Assembly (NCBI RefSeq): GCF_030864355.1
Contig: NC_083395.1
Location: forward strand, 1,922,001-1,986,000
Reading direction: 5' to 3'
Length of the DNA: 64,000 nucleotides
Origin: Cutaneotrichosporon cavernicola
Taxonomy: Eukaryota > Basidiomycota > Tremellomycetes > Trichosporonales > Trichosporonaceae
Every line of letters starts with the position of its first letter. Position 1 is the first letter of the stretch. The position numbers were made by a program, and so were the translations under genes. Below the pieces are notes generated by a model that was not told where the DNA came from, made no database searches, and worked only from the letters and a program-made list of their open reading frames with translations. This document shows, piece by piece, positions 1 to 10,472 of the stretch.

Positions 1-298
1 CGGTGAGGTCATGTGGCCCGGATCGACTGAGATGCCATGCAGTGGCTGGAAGTCGTCGTCGTGCATATGAAGAACGGAGACTGAGATGATGAGACGATGC
101 ATGCAAGCCCAGACTTGGAACTTCCGTAATGTCGGAGCCTTGCTGCAGCGCAGATGAACTTATCTGTGTCATCTGATCACATTCCCTACCCCGATCGCTT
201 TTCCCCACCCTGCTAATCAAGCTCCAGCAAGGGTACATGTGGTAGGAAGGCACGGCTACAACTCACAAACGGCAGAACACATTTTTCAACAATCACTC

Positions 299-1768
299 AT
301 GTCCAGCGCGGGGCTGCTCGCCGACATCACGCGGCTGCGCATGGCCGCACTCCTACCGCCCTCGGCGCGCGAGGCGTATCTCCAGTCTTCCCAGCACGAT
401 ACCGCGGCCCCTGTAGCGGCGGAACACATCGCGCCAGTGCTGGCGGCTCAGGTCGATCTCAACCTCGTGCAAAAGCTGGCGGGATTGAGTGTCGAAGAGC
501 AGGTTGCGGCCATGGACGACCCCAATGTCGTCGCTGGGTTGCTGGGGATGCCTGTTCTCGGCCGATCATCTGCGAAACCCACGTCTGCGGTGTCGACGTT
601 CTCTAAATCTGCCGCGTTCGGCGTGGCGGACCTTCGAAGAGGGCTCGAGGATGTGGTCGGACGTAAAGTCTACTCGAACGTGGGCGCGTCCAGAGGGTCC
701 AACTCAGCACAGCTTGCGACCACAGCCCCTCCTGTCGAGGCAGAGCATTCACCCGTCCATCCACAGTCTGCCTGTCCATCTACCATCCTACAGCACCCCG
801 CTCTCACTCACATCACCGACGGTGTTATTTCCCACCTCGACGGCCCATCGCGTCTCATTCTCCGGCTCGTTACCAAGCATCTCTGTGATCGAGTCGATTA
901 TGATCTCCTCGCAGACATCATCATCACGGCCTCTGGTATCACCACAGCTCGCGGTCGCCCACCCCGCTCCGACTTCATCAACTATCCCCACCTCCGCAGC
1001 GCGCCACGTACCCTCACGATTCGCTCTCTTCCGCCCAACCCTCTAACGACCCGGCTCGACCTCCTCACGGCCATCACCCGCGTTCGGTGCACCCAGGCAG
1101 GCCTGCCAGCGCTATGGACGGTGCGCGCCCCAACTGCTATCATTGAGGCCGTTGTTGCGCCCCTCACCCAGCAACAGTGGATCACTGCGCCGACACTCCG
1201 CCTCCCAACCCTCACGCACCCCACTAACATCATCTACGAGATCACGTACGCCTCAACCTCTTTACTTCTGCGTGCAAACCCGCACTGGACCATTTGCCAG
1301 GGTGTGCGCCGTTTAGCTGTTGTCCTCAAGCCGTATGTTGGCGAACTCGCCCCCGTCCCAGAGCGTATACTCTGCACGACGACGCCCGATAGCGTGTTGG
1401 ATGAGGTGATCAATCCCAATGACGATCCAGAGCTCGAGGTGGGGCAGGAGCTCGTGCACTTTGAAAACCCCGAACGATCGTTGTTTGACTGTTTTCCTGG
1501 TCCGATCCAGGATACTGTGGGTTTCTTCGACAAGCTCGCAGCGGTATTAGGGCGCTTCGCAAGGCTTGATCTGAAGCTCGTCGTTGTGGGCACTGAGGCA
1601 TTGGGACCCGCGTATTATACGTACCCCGTGGACAGCTTCGACGTGAAAGAGCGGTTCCGGGAGATGATGCGTGCCGCGATCTCTGAGCGGGGAGTTGACC
1701 CGAAGCAGGCGAGGAAGCTCCAGCAGCAGCTCAGTTTCGTAACAGCCGATGAGTGGGAGGGTTGGTAG
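299..1768 (+). CDS. F-box-like family protein (paralogue 1), intronless
   Basis: Single open frame of 489 residues; the ATG at 299 is the first in-frame ATG, and upstream codons in this frame do not begin with ATG. Residues about 180-230 hold an F-box-like stretch (HITDGVISHLDGPSRLILRL followed by a CDRVD element) that recurs in several other genes of this window. The first 150 residues are low-complexity and unlike anything I recognise. The end has the family's closing motif, here LSFVTADEWEGW, comparable to RFITDEEYRAE in the gene at 48536. F-box proteins usually act as substrate receptors of SCF ubiquitin ligases; that role is only inferred here because the F-box is weak and no substrate domain is recognisable. 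There are no introns, unlike the housekeeping genes. Confidence 0.6.
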   Translation: MSSAGLLADITRLRMAALLPPSAREAYLQSSQHDTAAPVAAEHIAPVLAAQVDLNLVQKLAGLSVEEQVAAMDDPNVVAGLLGMPVLGRSSAKPTSAVSTFSKSAAFGVADLRRGLEDVVGRKVYSNVGASRGSNSAQLATTAPPVEAEHSPVHPQSACPSTILQHPALTHITDGVISHLDGPSRLILRLVTKHLCDRVDYDLLADIIITASGITTARGRPPRSDFINYPHLRSAPRTLTIRSLPPNPLTTRLDLLTAITRVRCTQAGLPALWTVRAPTAIIEAVVAPLTQQQWITAPTLRLPTLTHPTNIIYEITYASTSLLLRANPHWTICQGVRRLAVVLKPYVGELAPVPERILCTTTPDSVLDEVINPNDDPELEVGQELVHFENPERSLFDCFPGPIQDTVGFFDKLAAVLGRFARLDLKLVVVGTEALGPAYYTYPVDSFDVKERFREMMRAAISERGVDPKQARKLQQQLSFVTADEWEGW

Positions 1769-2120
1769 GACTGGCGGTGTTGATAGAGGCCGGTGATCAG
1801 CTGGCTCCAGTCTCAGGGCCAGCTTGGCAATGTATGATAAACAGTGTGTTAGCTACAGGGCTAACAGTCTACCAGCTGACTTGCTACGCTCCAGACTAGC
1901 CAACCCTGGCTGCCTGGCCGCCAGGACGCTGGTCTCAAGCGGGTAAGGCAGCGGTGTTCGGTGTTCCCGCTTATCAATTGGCCGGGCAATTGGCCGGGCA
2001 CTTGACCGGTCGGCAGCCTCCTATCCGACACTGACTTGTACTTAATCCAAGCTCAGACAATGTTCATTACCATGACAGCTCACTCCCTCGTAACCCAACT
2101 TCCCAATCTCCGATCTCATC
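1769..2120. other. Intergenic, 352 bp
   Basis: No gene seen. It contains a short tandem repeat around 1974-1998 in which ATTGGCCGGGCA is repeated. The ATG of the next gene lies at its right edge. Confidence 0.4.
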
Positions 2121-3821
2121 ATGGTCACAGAGCCAGAGTATGATGTGCCCACAGCCGCAGCAGGCATCTTCGCCGATCTGCTTGCTGACGAGCGCCTTTG
2201 TCTCCCCCCTGCGGTAGTCGAGGCGGCCAACGTCGAGTTCGAGGGCTCCTCCCTCCCGTATCTCTGTATGTTCCGACACCTCTCAGCTTACCCAAGGTGT
2301 CCCGTTCAAGTTCACTGAGGCGATCAGCACCATCAAGGGCCTTGAGGCAGCGTTCGCGTCCGCCATCGCCGCCTCGCGCTTCGGTACCACGCCCAAGCAG
2401 GTCATCATCAACACGGACCATGCGGCGCTCTTCGTCTTCTCAGGATTCACCACCACCATCAACGGGATGGTCGCGCTCGACCCACGCCTCTCGGCCAAGG
2501 TTGACAACTGGGACTTTGCCGGCGCCCTCAAGTATCGCTGGCGCGCATTCACGACCAACATCTACCGCACGCGCGATGGCCGCTTCTTCCACCTACACGG
2601 CTCGCTTAACACGCGGGCCAGTATGACAATGGTCGGGCTGGACCACGACGATCCCGAGCGGCTCAAGTTGACGGACCGCAATGAAATCGTTCCGATCTAC
2701 CAGGCCGCAGTGGAGAAGTGGGACGCGGTCGAGATCGACCGCGTCGCCAACGACGAACTCAAACAGGCCGGCACCATCTGCTACTCATTCGATGAGTTCA
2801 AGGCTCTCCCAGCCGGCCAAGCCATTATCAATGCGCCAGTGTACGAGCTCTCCAAGGCTGCTGAAGCACAAGCTGTGCCCTGGCCCGAGGCGAACGAGAA
2901 CAAGCCCCTTAGCGGGATCAAGGTACTCGACCTCACGCGCGTCATCGCATCTCCCGCCATTGGCAAGGGTCTTGCAGAGCATGGCGCCACCGTCCTCCGC
3001 ATCGTTACAGACAAGCTGCCAGACATGAGCGTCCTCCTCCCGGACTTGAACCAGGGCAAGCATGTCGCCATCCTCGACCTGAAGAGCGAGACTGGCAAAG
3101 CCAAGCTGCGCGAGCTCGTCAAGGATGCCGACGTGGTCATCGATGGGTAGGCTTCCCGACTCGCTCAGCTAATATCAGGTACCGCCCCGGTGCAATCGAG
3201 CGTCTCGGCTTCGGCCGCGATGCCGTGCGTGAGATCAACCCCAACATCATCTACGTCCGCGAGAACTGCTACGGCTTCCACGGGCCCTGGTCACACCGTA
3301 GCGGGTGGCAGCAGATCGCCGACTGTTTCGTCGGTCTGTCGCATGCCTTTGGCGAGAAGCTCGGTCTTTCGGATGGCGAGAGTGTTGTCCCGATCTTCCC
3401 GAACTCTGATTACGGCGCGGGTGCCAGCGGCCTCGTCGGCACGCTCAATGCGCTGTACCGCCGTGCAACCGAGGGCGGGGTGTGGAACGTCGACGCGGCC
3501 CTATCTTACTATGACGTCTGGCTCATGAAGCTCGGATGCTACCCCGATGCCGTGTGGGACAAGATCCGCCCCGCCGCCAAGCTGCGGCACGACTGGGAAA
3601 TGGGGACCATGCTGCCCCTCATCATCCCGGAGCTGTACGCGCGGCGCCCGGATGTGTTCGTCAACCCTAAGTTCTGGCATGAGCTGCCAGCACCAAGTTA
3701 TGGTGAGGGCGCAGTGGTGCGCACCGTTCGCCCGATAGTCAAGCTCGAGGGAGTGACGATTGGCGTCGGACGAGGACCGGTGCAAAATGGATATGACGCA
3801 GCAGAGTGGCCCACTAAGTAA
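2121..3821 (+). CDS. Family III CoA-transferase (CaiB/BaiF type), 3 exons
   Basis: About 545 residues when joined as 2121-2265, 2297-3146 and 3179-3821. The enzyme family moves CoA between carboxylic acids through an aspartyl-CoA thioester. Family features are the N-terminal segment with KFTEAIS, the central GIKVLDLTRVIASPAIGKGL (start of the Rossmann-like CoA-binding part), DADVVIDGYRPGAIERLGFG, YVRENCYGFHGPW, and NSDYGAGASGLVGTLNALYR, in which the Asp is a candidate for the catalytic residue. Intron 2 (3147-3178) is only 32 nt and its join is unambiguous. Intron 1 is less certain: GTATGT at 2266 to an AG at 2296 (31 nt) keeps the frame. Substrate cannot be told; fungal relatives are often annotated as alpha-methylacyl-CoA racemase or formyl-CoA transferase-like. 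Confidence 0.85.
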
Positions 3822-3866
3822 ATGTGCAAATATATGGATAGTTGTCTACTGGTGCTATGACAATCC

Positions 3867-4937
3867 TCATCCCAGTGTCAATGACGCCATGCGCTCCATC
3901 ACATCGTCCACCCCCTCATCCGCCTCCACAAACTGTACGTTGGGGACCTGATGGACAGTGAAGTCGGCGTCAAAGTCCTCCCCCGTATACGCTTCGTGAG
4001 GGATGTAGTTACACGCCGCCCAGCGGAGCTTGTCTTCGAATGACGCGTCGTCACGGTACTGCATGACCCACCGCCTGTCCCATGTCCCAACGAACTTGAA
4101 GGTGGTCGCTGTGCTGTTACTCACCTCCGTCGCAAGGTCTTCGAGAAGTGCGGGTGTGAAGTCAGCCGGCTGGAGGTGGCTCCTGTCATGGACGTGAGGC
4201 TCAGAGGCCGTGGGAACGGCGAACCAGTCTGGAACCACTAAGTGGCAGTTGTTGCAAGTCCATGAGTTGGGACGAACGACTCGAAGAGGGACACGCACTG
4301 CCGCCAGTGCTACCGCCTTCACACGCGTGGGGATGTTCAAGGGGTGGCGAGCGAAAACGAAGTCCTCGTGCGTCGCGTATTCGAAGAGCCATGTGACCTC
4401 ATCTCGTAGAGCGGGGTTGAGCGAGATGTGAACGTTCCTCGTCGCGTTGAGATGAGTCGCAAAGAGCTGGGAAACTTGGACGACTCGGGGCGCCGGGATG
4501 ATCGGGCAGTACTCGTCAATGACGAGCACTGTTAGGTTTGGGAGGACGAGCGGTGGAAGCGAGGTGCATCCGCGCACGTCAAGGGTGGTGATAACCATGG
4601 CAGCAGGTGTGGTGAGAATGCTGCTCGGGAACAAGGCGCCGATGGTGCTCCGAACAAAGTGGCGGACCTGGAAAGAGCAGGTTTTGGTTTGCCCATAAGG
4701 AGGGGGTTCGGAGTCGACGAACTTGTACTCCATGATGGTCGCATAGGCGAGTGTGAGTTCGTCAATCCGGTTGCTCCAGGCCAGACAGGTGGCACGCGCG
4801 TCCAGAAGGCTGCTCTTGGTGGCGGCGCGGAAGATGCGGTCGAAGATGCCGGGGAAGTTCCCGATGTTGAAGATGGAGGCATTGCCCTTGATGGGAACGG
4901 CGGTGGGAGGGGCGATGATAGAGATGGTGGAGACCAT
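3867..4937 (-). CDS. F-box-like family protein (paralogue 2), intronless
   Basis: Single frame of 356 residues starting at the ATG at 4937. Near residues 27-60 it carries a divergent F-box-like segment (FPGIFDRIFRAATKSSLLDA, then SNRIDELTLAYATI). In the middle it has the family signature PNLTVLVIDEYCPIIPAPRV, with the IPAP tetrapeptide also present in the genes at 5693, 7111 and, as VPAP, 9510. The end has NVQFVEADEGVDDVMERM, matching the closing region of paralogue 3. It lies tail to tail with the CoA-transferase (45 bp between stop codons). Function unknown; SCF substrate adaptor is the default guess. Confidence 0.6.
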   Translation of the reverse strand: MVSTISIIAPPTAVPIKGNASIFNIGNFPGIFDRIFRAATKSSLLDARATCLAWSNRIDELTLAYATIMEYKFVDSEPPPYGQTKTCSFQVRHFVRSTIGALFPSSILTTPAAMVITTLDVRGCTSLPPLVLPNLTVLVIDEYCPIIPAPRVVQVSQLFATHLNATRNVHISLNPALRDEVTWLFEYATHEDFVFARHPLNIPTRVKAVALAAVRVPLRVVRPNSWTCNNCHLVVPDWFAVPTASEPHVHDRSHLQPADFTPALLEDLATEVSNSTATTFKFVGTWDRRWVMQYRDDASFEDKLRWAACNYIPHEAYTGEDFDADFTVHQVPNVQFVEADEGVDDVMERMASLTLG

Positions 4938-5692
4938 GATGATGATTGCAGCGGCGAAGTGATGTAATGCTATGAGAACAATGGGAGAAAATGGCAGTGA
5001 GCAGCTGGGTTGATGTTGTTGTCGATGATGACAACGACAGAGCCCCCGATATTATCTAGCCCGGTGATTCGGCGCGGAACCCCCCGTACGGGTTGAGCAA
5101 CTCAGAGCACTAGCTACGCCTGGGAAACTGTGAAGAATGAGGGAAAATGACTCAACGCGCGACAGGAGGCGGTGTTGGACAGGTTTCCCACCCATGTGAG
5201 GGATCTGGGCGTGTGTTTCTTCTCAGCAGTGTCAACGAGGCGGCGGATGCTAACGCGTACAATGTCCCACTCTAAACTGGGGCGGTTGCGGTCCCAGGTC
5301 TACGACAGACGGAGAAATTATCTCAAAGCTTCCGGGACGGTGTGCGAACATTGGAGGCAATCTGTGGCGGCGATCTAGTTCTCAGTTCGCCAGGCTCTGG
5401 TGAGAATTCCGCCGCGCCTCCTTCCCAGCCCGTCGTCCCAAATTCCACCGACAGAGGACGTCAGTGAGCGCTGAATATCCCCACGTATGTGAGAGGTTGG
5501 GCGATGGGGGACTGTGGGCGAGATTTAAGGCGGGATCACTGTCCATCACCCCTTTCAAACTTGCCCATCACCCCTGGTACAATATTGCCTAGCTTCTCTG
5601 AAAGCACCACAACAACTCGCAATCTCCCCACCCCGAGACACTAGGAGCGCCCCCCCCCCCTGTCTCCTACGTTTTCGTCGGCCCCAGCAAAT
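4938..5692. other. Divergent intergenic region, 755 bp
   Basis: Lies between paralogues 2 (minus) and 3 (plus), so it should hold both promoters. A run of C at 5649-5660 sits about 35 bp upstream of the ATG at 5693. No gene or repeat of note seen. Confidence 0.4.
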
Positions 5693-6907
5693 ATGTCGCA
5701 CCCTCTAAACTCCCCCGACGAGTGTTGGCTCGACCTCCAGATGTACTCCCACCTTCGAGAGATCATTGTCGCCCACCTGGATCGTACCAGCCTCCGCGAA
5801 TTTCGCTTCGTGAGCAACGACTGGAAGATGGCCGTCGACCGTCGCTCCCTTGAGCACTCCGTGATCACAACCATCGACCCCCTCTGCGTAATCACCGAGT
5901 CGGGGGCAATTATTTCGGCAAACAGCCTCCCCCACAACTGAAAGAAGTGCATTAAGATCCTCAACCTCACTGGTTTACTTTTCTACGAGCGGTCTGGTGA
6001 TTTAGTTCTTCCCAAATCTCCGAGCCAGGTGTCGACCACCCTTCCCAACCTCTGGGCTGTCGAGATTTCCCAATGCTCTCCTACCATCCCGGCTCCCCTC
6101 ATGGTTCAGTTATCTATCCTACAGCCGCGTCGTCGTTCGGAGGCACGTCGGGTCCTGTATGCTCGCCTCAACCCCAAGATCGTGAGCGACCACGTACTCT
6201 GGGTCCTCAGCGGGAGTTCCCAAGAAATTCCCAACGCTGCCGTGGCCACCACCCTCAAGTTTCCCGAGGTCAAGCGCGTTACAATCATCTGGGTTGACGC
6301 CGAGCCGCTAGTACCAATCCCCGACGGCTTCTGGTGCTCCTGCACGGGAGGGCAAATGCGCGGCGAATGCCTCTTGAGCGACGTATGGTGCCCCGACGGC
6401 ATTGCCCCCTTTCCTCCCGGAGAGAGAGTTTCCGGCTTCCGGAGGTTCAACCCCTTTCATTTCCACTGGCGCCAGGACGTGATCCGCAAAAAGAATCCGG
6501 TAGGGTTCTTCGGTTGCCTGGCCAAACTGATGGTCCGTCATAGCAACGTCGAGTGGCACTTTGTTGGAGCCCAGCATTGGAGTGACTCATGGCTTGGGAT
6601 CACCAACCCGAATGGCTTTGAGGACGACTTCCTCGCCGTTGTTGCCAAGGTTGCGTCTGGTAGCAGTGACTTGCTCCCAGGTGGCCCCAGCTCGGAAGTC
6701 AACCTCGTGGAGGAGGGAGGCGCGGCGGAGGGAGGCGTGGCGGAGGAAGGCGCGGCTATGCCGAAGATCACTTTCGTTGACAGAGACGAGGTGCTGGAGG
6801 AGCTCGCTCGCAACGTGAAGCTATACGACACCGACGACATTTTCGACAAGGTTGACCGCTTCCAGGAGCTCAACGACTCGGAGAGACTTGTTTCACTCAG
6901 TTTTTAG
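5693..6907 (+). CDS. F-box-like family protein (paralogue 3) with internal TGA or short intron
   Basis: The frame from the ATG at 5693 runs 82 codons to a TGA at 5939-5941 and then continues in the same frame to 6907, with clear family content on both sides. Before the stop is the F-box-like SHLREIIVAHLDRTSLREFR; after it are PNLWAVEISQCSPTIPAP, a WCSC pair of cysteines and the closing region KITFVDRDEVLEEL. Either this is a pseudogene with one nonsense codon, or the TGA lies in an in-frame intron. GTAATC at 5888 with AG at 5944, 5947 or 5956 removes 57-69 nt and keeps the frame, and the CTGA around the stop could serve as branch site. Comparison with paralogue 1 suggests the stretch 5888-5938 is family-like coding sequence, which favours a nonsense codon, but I cannot settle it. 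Confidence 0.55.
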
Positions 6908-7110
6908 TTCGTAACAATGATGGTTTGTGTTCCCAGCCGAAGAGTGGGATGGGGTGAAACACAGGAAGGGATCGAATGCAATGGTCGTCGCCTTACCCTG
7001 ATTTATCGTCATGACTGACGATTCTGCTAGACCGGTGCGCGACGCAAGAAGCAAAAACGATGCATAATGATGGAAAATCGAGAAATGTACTATGTTAATC
7101 AACATCCCAC

Positions 7111-8292
7111 CTAAACCCAAGCGCCCGGAACAATCTGGCTGATCTTGAGCTCTGCTGTATCATCATAGTCCGCGAACATCAACGCGCTCAGTTCCTCCCC
7201 GAAAACATGGGTGATGCCGTCCATCTTGTCCATCTCCGCGCGCCTCTGTGCCACCAGCAGGGTGAACATGTCATTGAAAGTGAGGTTCTCAGCGTCAATG
7301 GGGCCGATCCAGGTCAACTCCCAGTTTCCCACAAATGTGAAGTCGATATCGTCAAGCTGGTCGGCGATCATACAAGCAAGGCCCTGCAGAACAGGGTAAA
7401 CCATCTGATCCGCCCACCTCAAAGAGAATGACTCTCCTGGCACGTGCTCGGCACGAAACTGGACGCGCTTAACATTAGATGGAAAGCGGAGCTTGGCACC
7501 GCCGTGCAGACTGTTGGGCTCTAGCTGATCGTAAGGGTTGCCGAGGAACTGGGTATCAAAGTGTGGGTAGAACGAGTCAACGCTGCGCAAACGTGAGTGC
7601 CACCAGTTCTTCGTGTCCTTGAATTGGAATATCCAGACGAGTTCCTCGGCTGCTACGCAAGGATTTAAAGCCGCACGGACGGGCTTGTGGAGTTTAAAGC
7701 CTTCAGGAGTGGTAAAATTGAGCTCGGCTCCAAAGAGACGAGTTGTGGTGATGACCAGGGGGGCAGGAATCAATGGGCTGTGCTCTCCGCATTCGAGTAT
7801 CTCGAGTTTGAGGTCGGGTGGAATGCAGCCGAGAAGATTGCCACAGCCGTGGGTAAGCTCGCTGGTCTTGAGATGGCGGATGCGGGAGGCGTGGGCAGCG
7901 TCGAGGTTACCAAGCCCCATACGGAGGTTAATGCCAAGGTAGGTCTGGAGGAAGCCCTGGGGTGTGAGAGTGGCTCTGACGAGGGTTGCCATGTCAACAT
8001 AGTCGCGGAGGGAGCGATGCACACCACGTAGGCTCTTGAGCGTCGAGCGGTCGAGATGAAGAAGGAGCTCCTCGACGAGATGCGGGAACATCGAGACGTC
8101 AAGGATAGGGGGAAGTTTGGCCTTGTCAGAGGGCTTGTTGGGCTCGGTGGGTCTAAAGGGGGAGGGCAGATGGGTGCGGGAAGCACTGAGGTTAATGCCG
8201 TGGCCGGTGCGAATTAGCTCAAGGATCGTCCGTCGCTTCGGCGACATGGCAGGAGAGTTGGGAGGTTGTTGACCAGGCGAACCAGCAGACAT
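7111..8292 (-). CDS. F-box-like family protein (paralogue 4), intronless
   Basis: Single frame of 393 residues from the ATG at 8292. Residues about 64-110 form the best F-box-like segment on this side of the window (MFPHLVEELLLHLDRSTLKS, LRGVHRSLRDYVD). The mid part has LEILECGEHSPLIPAPLV, the family IPAP motif, followed by a conserved block KLHKPVRAALNPCVAAEELV that resembles ARLNPKIVSDHVLW of paralogue 3 and SLNPALRDEVTWLF of paralogue 2. It faces paralogue 3 tail to tail with about 200 bp between. Likely an adaptor-type protein of unknown target; no enzyme motif seen. Confidence 0.65.
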   Translation of the reverse strand: MSAGSPGQQPPNSPAMSPKRRTILELIRTGHGINLSASRTHLPSPFRPTEPNKPSDKAKLPPILDVSMFPHLVEELLLHLDRSTLKSLRGVHRSLRDYVDMATLVRATLTPQGFLQTYLGINLRMGLGNLDAAHASRIRHLKTSELTHGCGNLLGCIPPDLKLEILECGEHSPLIPAPLVITTTRLFGAELNFTTPEGFKLHKPVRAALNPCVAAEELVWIFQFKDTKNWWHSRLRSVDSFYPHFDTQFLGNPYDQLEPNSLHGGAKLRFPSNVKRVQFRAEHVPGESFSLRWADQMVYPVLQGLACMIADQLDDIDFTFVGNWELTWIGPIDAENLTFNDMFTLLVAQRRAEMDKMDGITHVFGEELSALMFADYDDTAELKISQIVPGAWV

Positions 8293-8851
8293 TGTTGGGG
8301 GTTTGCGAGAGATTGTGTAACGCTAGAAGAGAGGACGAGAGATGAAGGATAAAGAGGGAGGGAATGGATATTCGAGGTTGTTGCGGTTGTGGGAGGAGGT
8401 GCATATTCGAGGTTGTTGTGGTTGATTTGGTTTGGCTGTTGAGGTGTTGTGTTGTTTGGCGTGTGTATACTGTACTCTTCACATATCGCAACGCGAACCA
8501 GTTGAAGCCTCGAAACCACTCGCCATACGCGTCTGCTAGACAATTGAAGGTACCCATAATGGGGCGAAACGGTTAAGCACACTACTAAAAAAGTCAAAAT
8601 GCGTCTGGTGGCTGGGGAGAGTGTATCATGACACGAGAGCATAAGTTCAATGTTGATTGCAAGTGATTGTACGTGGACAATGGCGTGATATGAAAGGCGT
8701 ATAGGTCCATTCCCTGCCATCACCAGGCCAAACCCCTCAGCAGCGAGCCGAGTGTATACTTTATAAGTCGTTCTTGAGGCGGGGGTACCCGACATCGTCC
8801 CCGTGTTCACCTCTAAGATCCCTCGTGACGTTGGGAATGTGATGGTCCCCG
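8293..8851. other. Intergenic, about 560 bp
   Basis: Upstream of paralogue 4. Open frames here are low-complexity (TTG/GTTG-rich on the plus strand) and do not look coding. Confidence 0.35.
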
Positions 8852-9325
8852 ATGCCACTGCTCCCAGTGAAGGAGCTCCTCCAGAAGTGCCAACACCTCA
8901 CACCTATCAAGTTACTCACCACTTTCCGCAAGCAGCTGCATTCCTTTGGCCATAAACGCTACATTGCTAAGAGGAAGCCTTTCCTCAATGCAGCAGCACC
9001 GCGTGCGCGCCGCAAGTGGGCTCTGGTCCGCAGGAAAAGGAACTGGCATGCCACTCTATTTGGGGAGGAAGTGCAGCTCAAGATTGGTGCCGCAGGTCGC
9101 ATCTGGGTAACCTGTTGTGCTCATGAGAGCCTTGATCTGGACTGCCTTGCTCCAGCCATCAAACCCACCTCTGGCTTCATGGTTCGGGGTGCAATTTGGC
9201 ATGGTGGGTACACTCCTCTGCATCTATTTGACACCTCCAAGAACAGGGGCAAGAGGGGTGCAGTGGCTGGGAGAATGGTTGTGTCTCTGATTGTTGCAGT
9301 GGAGGTGAGGCGGAGGTGGCAGTAG
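8852..9325 (+). pseudogene. Relic of a Tc1/mariner-type DDE transposase
   Basis: A 157-codon frame whose middle reads like the catalytic region of Tc1/mariner transposases: KRYIAKRKPFLN, then ARRKWALVRRKRNWHATLFG, GRIWVTCC, and IKPTSGFMVRGAIWHGGYTP, which corresponds to the family's G-G-S-V-M-V-W-G motif. The expected FSDES motif with the first catalytic aspartate is here LFGEEV, so that Asp is missing. The N-terminal helix-turn-helix domain and everything after the second beta region are absent, and the last 35 codons do not match. I read this as a truncated, inactive copy. No terminal inverted repeats or TA duplications could be identified by eye. Confidence 0.6.
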
Positions 9326-9509
9326 TGGAGCCAACGAATATGGTGAGCTATTTGGGGAAGTGACTGACCCACAGTACAGTAGCTGCATGCGTCTTACTCT
9401 CTGTCAGATGCCTTAGCAGCTCCTATCTCTGCCGATGATTGCCAACATTCAGTTTTAATACATTGAGCCTTCACAGATCCACGAAAAACATGCTATCTCC
9501 TTGTAACGG

Positions 9510-10472
9510 CTACTGGCGACTAGTCTCGAACTCCCAGAGACCCTCGGCACGAACGGCCTTCTCGTACTCGCCTTGACGGAGCGCGGCGACATGTCCAATG
9601 AGCTTACGTTCAAGCCACTTGTCGTAGCCCATATGCTCATCGACAACTTTCCAAGTCCCAATCTGCTTCTGGCCGACCAAAGTCGCGATGTGCTGGTATG
9701 CCGCATGGTAATCGGGTCGCTGGGCAAAGAAGTTGAAGCCGAGCCACTCCATGTCCCACATCTCCGGGCCGTCGAGATAGAGTTTTACGTCAGGGAGGTG
9801 AGCTCCAACCGCGATACCGAGTTGGGCGAGTGCCGAATAGTTGACGTCCCAGTTGGAAGGGAGTGGGACACGCTGGATGGAAGCTGGGAGGATGCGGAGG
9901 ACAAGTTTCAGAGAAGGAGGCCGGTCCTTGTCTCCAGGGTCCTTCTCGCGTGTCACAGCAGAACCGAGGCTGCTGAGAACATCGATCCACTCGTCGATGT
10001 CCATGGACGAGGCGGCGATTTCGACGCCCGTATCAGCACGAACAATGCACACGACGCGCTGGATGCGCTGATATGCTTCCATATTGTAAACGCGGGGGAT
10101 GAGGCCGGGGTTGATGCCCCAGTTCTCACCCGCTCGTGCTTGGATGGTGTGGATGACGACGGGAGCGGGGACAAAGGCGCTCTCCGGGCGAACATGCACC
10201 GCGCGGAGGTTGGGAAAGAAGGGCACAGGAGAGCCGGCAGGAATCGCGGTGAGGTCCAGGAAACTGATCGTGTTGGGATCGATCGGGTTCGGACTACCAA
10301 TGGGGTACTCGGGGTTGTGGGGAAGCGCGATGAGAGTGTCCTCCCAAAGTTTCATGTTACGAGTGGCGTTGGTATACACGTTGGCGGTACGGTCAACGAG
10401 GTCGGGCAGGGACATGATGTCCGCGGGGCGCGCGAGGTAGGTCCCCTGGTAAACTTGAGTGATGCGGGCCAT
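9510..10472 (-). CDS. F-box-like family protein (paralogue 5), intronless
   Basis: Single frame of 320 residues starting at the ATG at 10472. It lacks a convincing F-box at the N terminus. It keeps the family core: FFPNLRAVHVRPESAFVPAP, with VPAP in place of IPAP, a following ALNP-like position (WGINPGLIPRVYNMEAYQRI), and a late segment DVKLYLDGPEMWDMEWLGFN that matches FTFVGNWELTWIG of paralogue 4 and FKFVGTWDRRWVM of paralogue 2. It probably belongs to the same family but has lost or diverged in the F-box. Function unknown. Confidence 0.6.
   Translation of the reverse strand: MARITQVYQGTYLARPADIMSLPDLVDRTANVYTNATRNMKLWEDTLIALPHNPEYPIGSPNPIDPNTISFLDLTAIPAGSPVPFFPNLRAVHVRPESAFVPAPVVIHTIQARAGENWGINPGLIPRVYNMEAYQRIQRVVCIVRADTGVEIAASSMDIDEWIDVLSSLGSAVTREKDPGDKDRPPSLKLVLRILPASIQRVPLPSNWDVNYSALAQLGIAVGAHLPDVKLYLDGPEMWDMEWLGFNFFAQRPDYHAAYQHIATLVGQKQIGTWKVVDEHMGYDKWLERKLIGHVAALRQGEYEKAVRAEGLWEFETSRQ

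Noticed and set aside
8214..8858. 214-codon minus-strand frame upstream of paralogue 4.
   Set aside because: Low complexity, overlaps the gene start in another frame, no domain.
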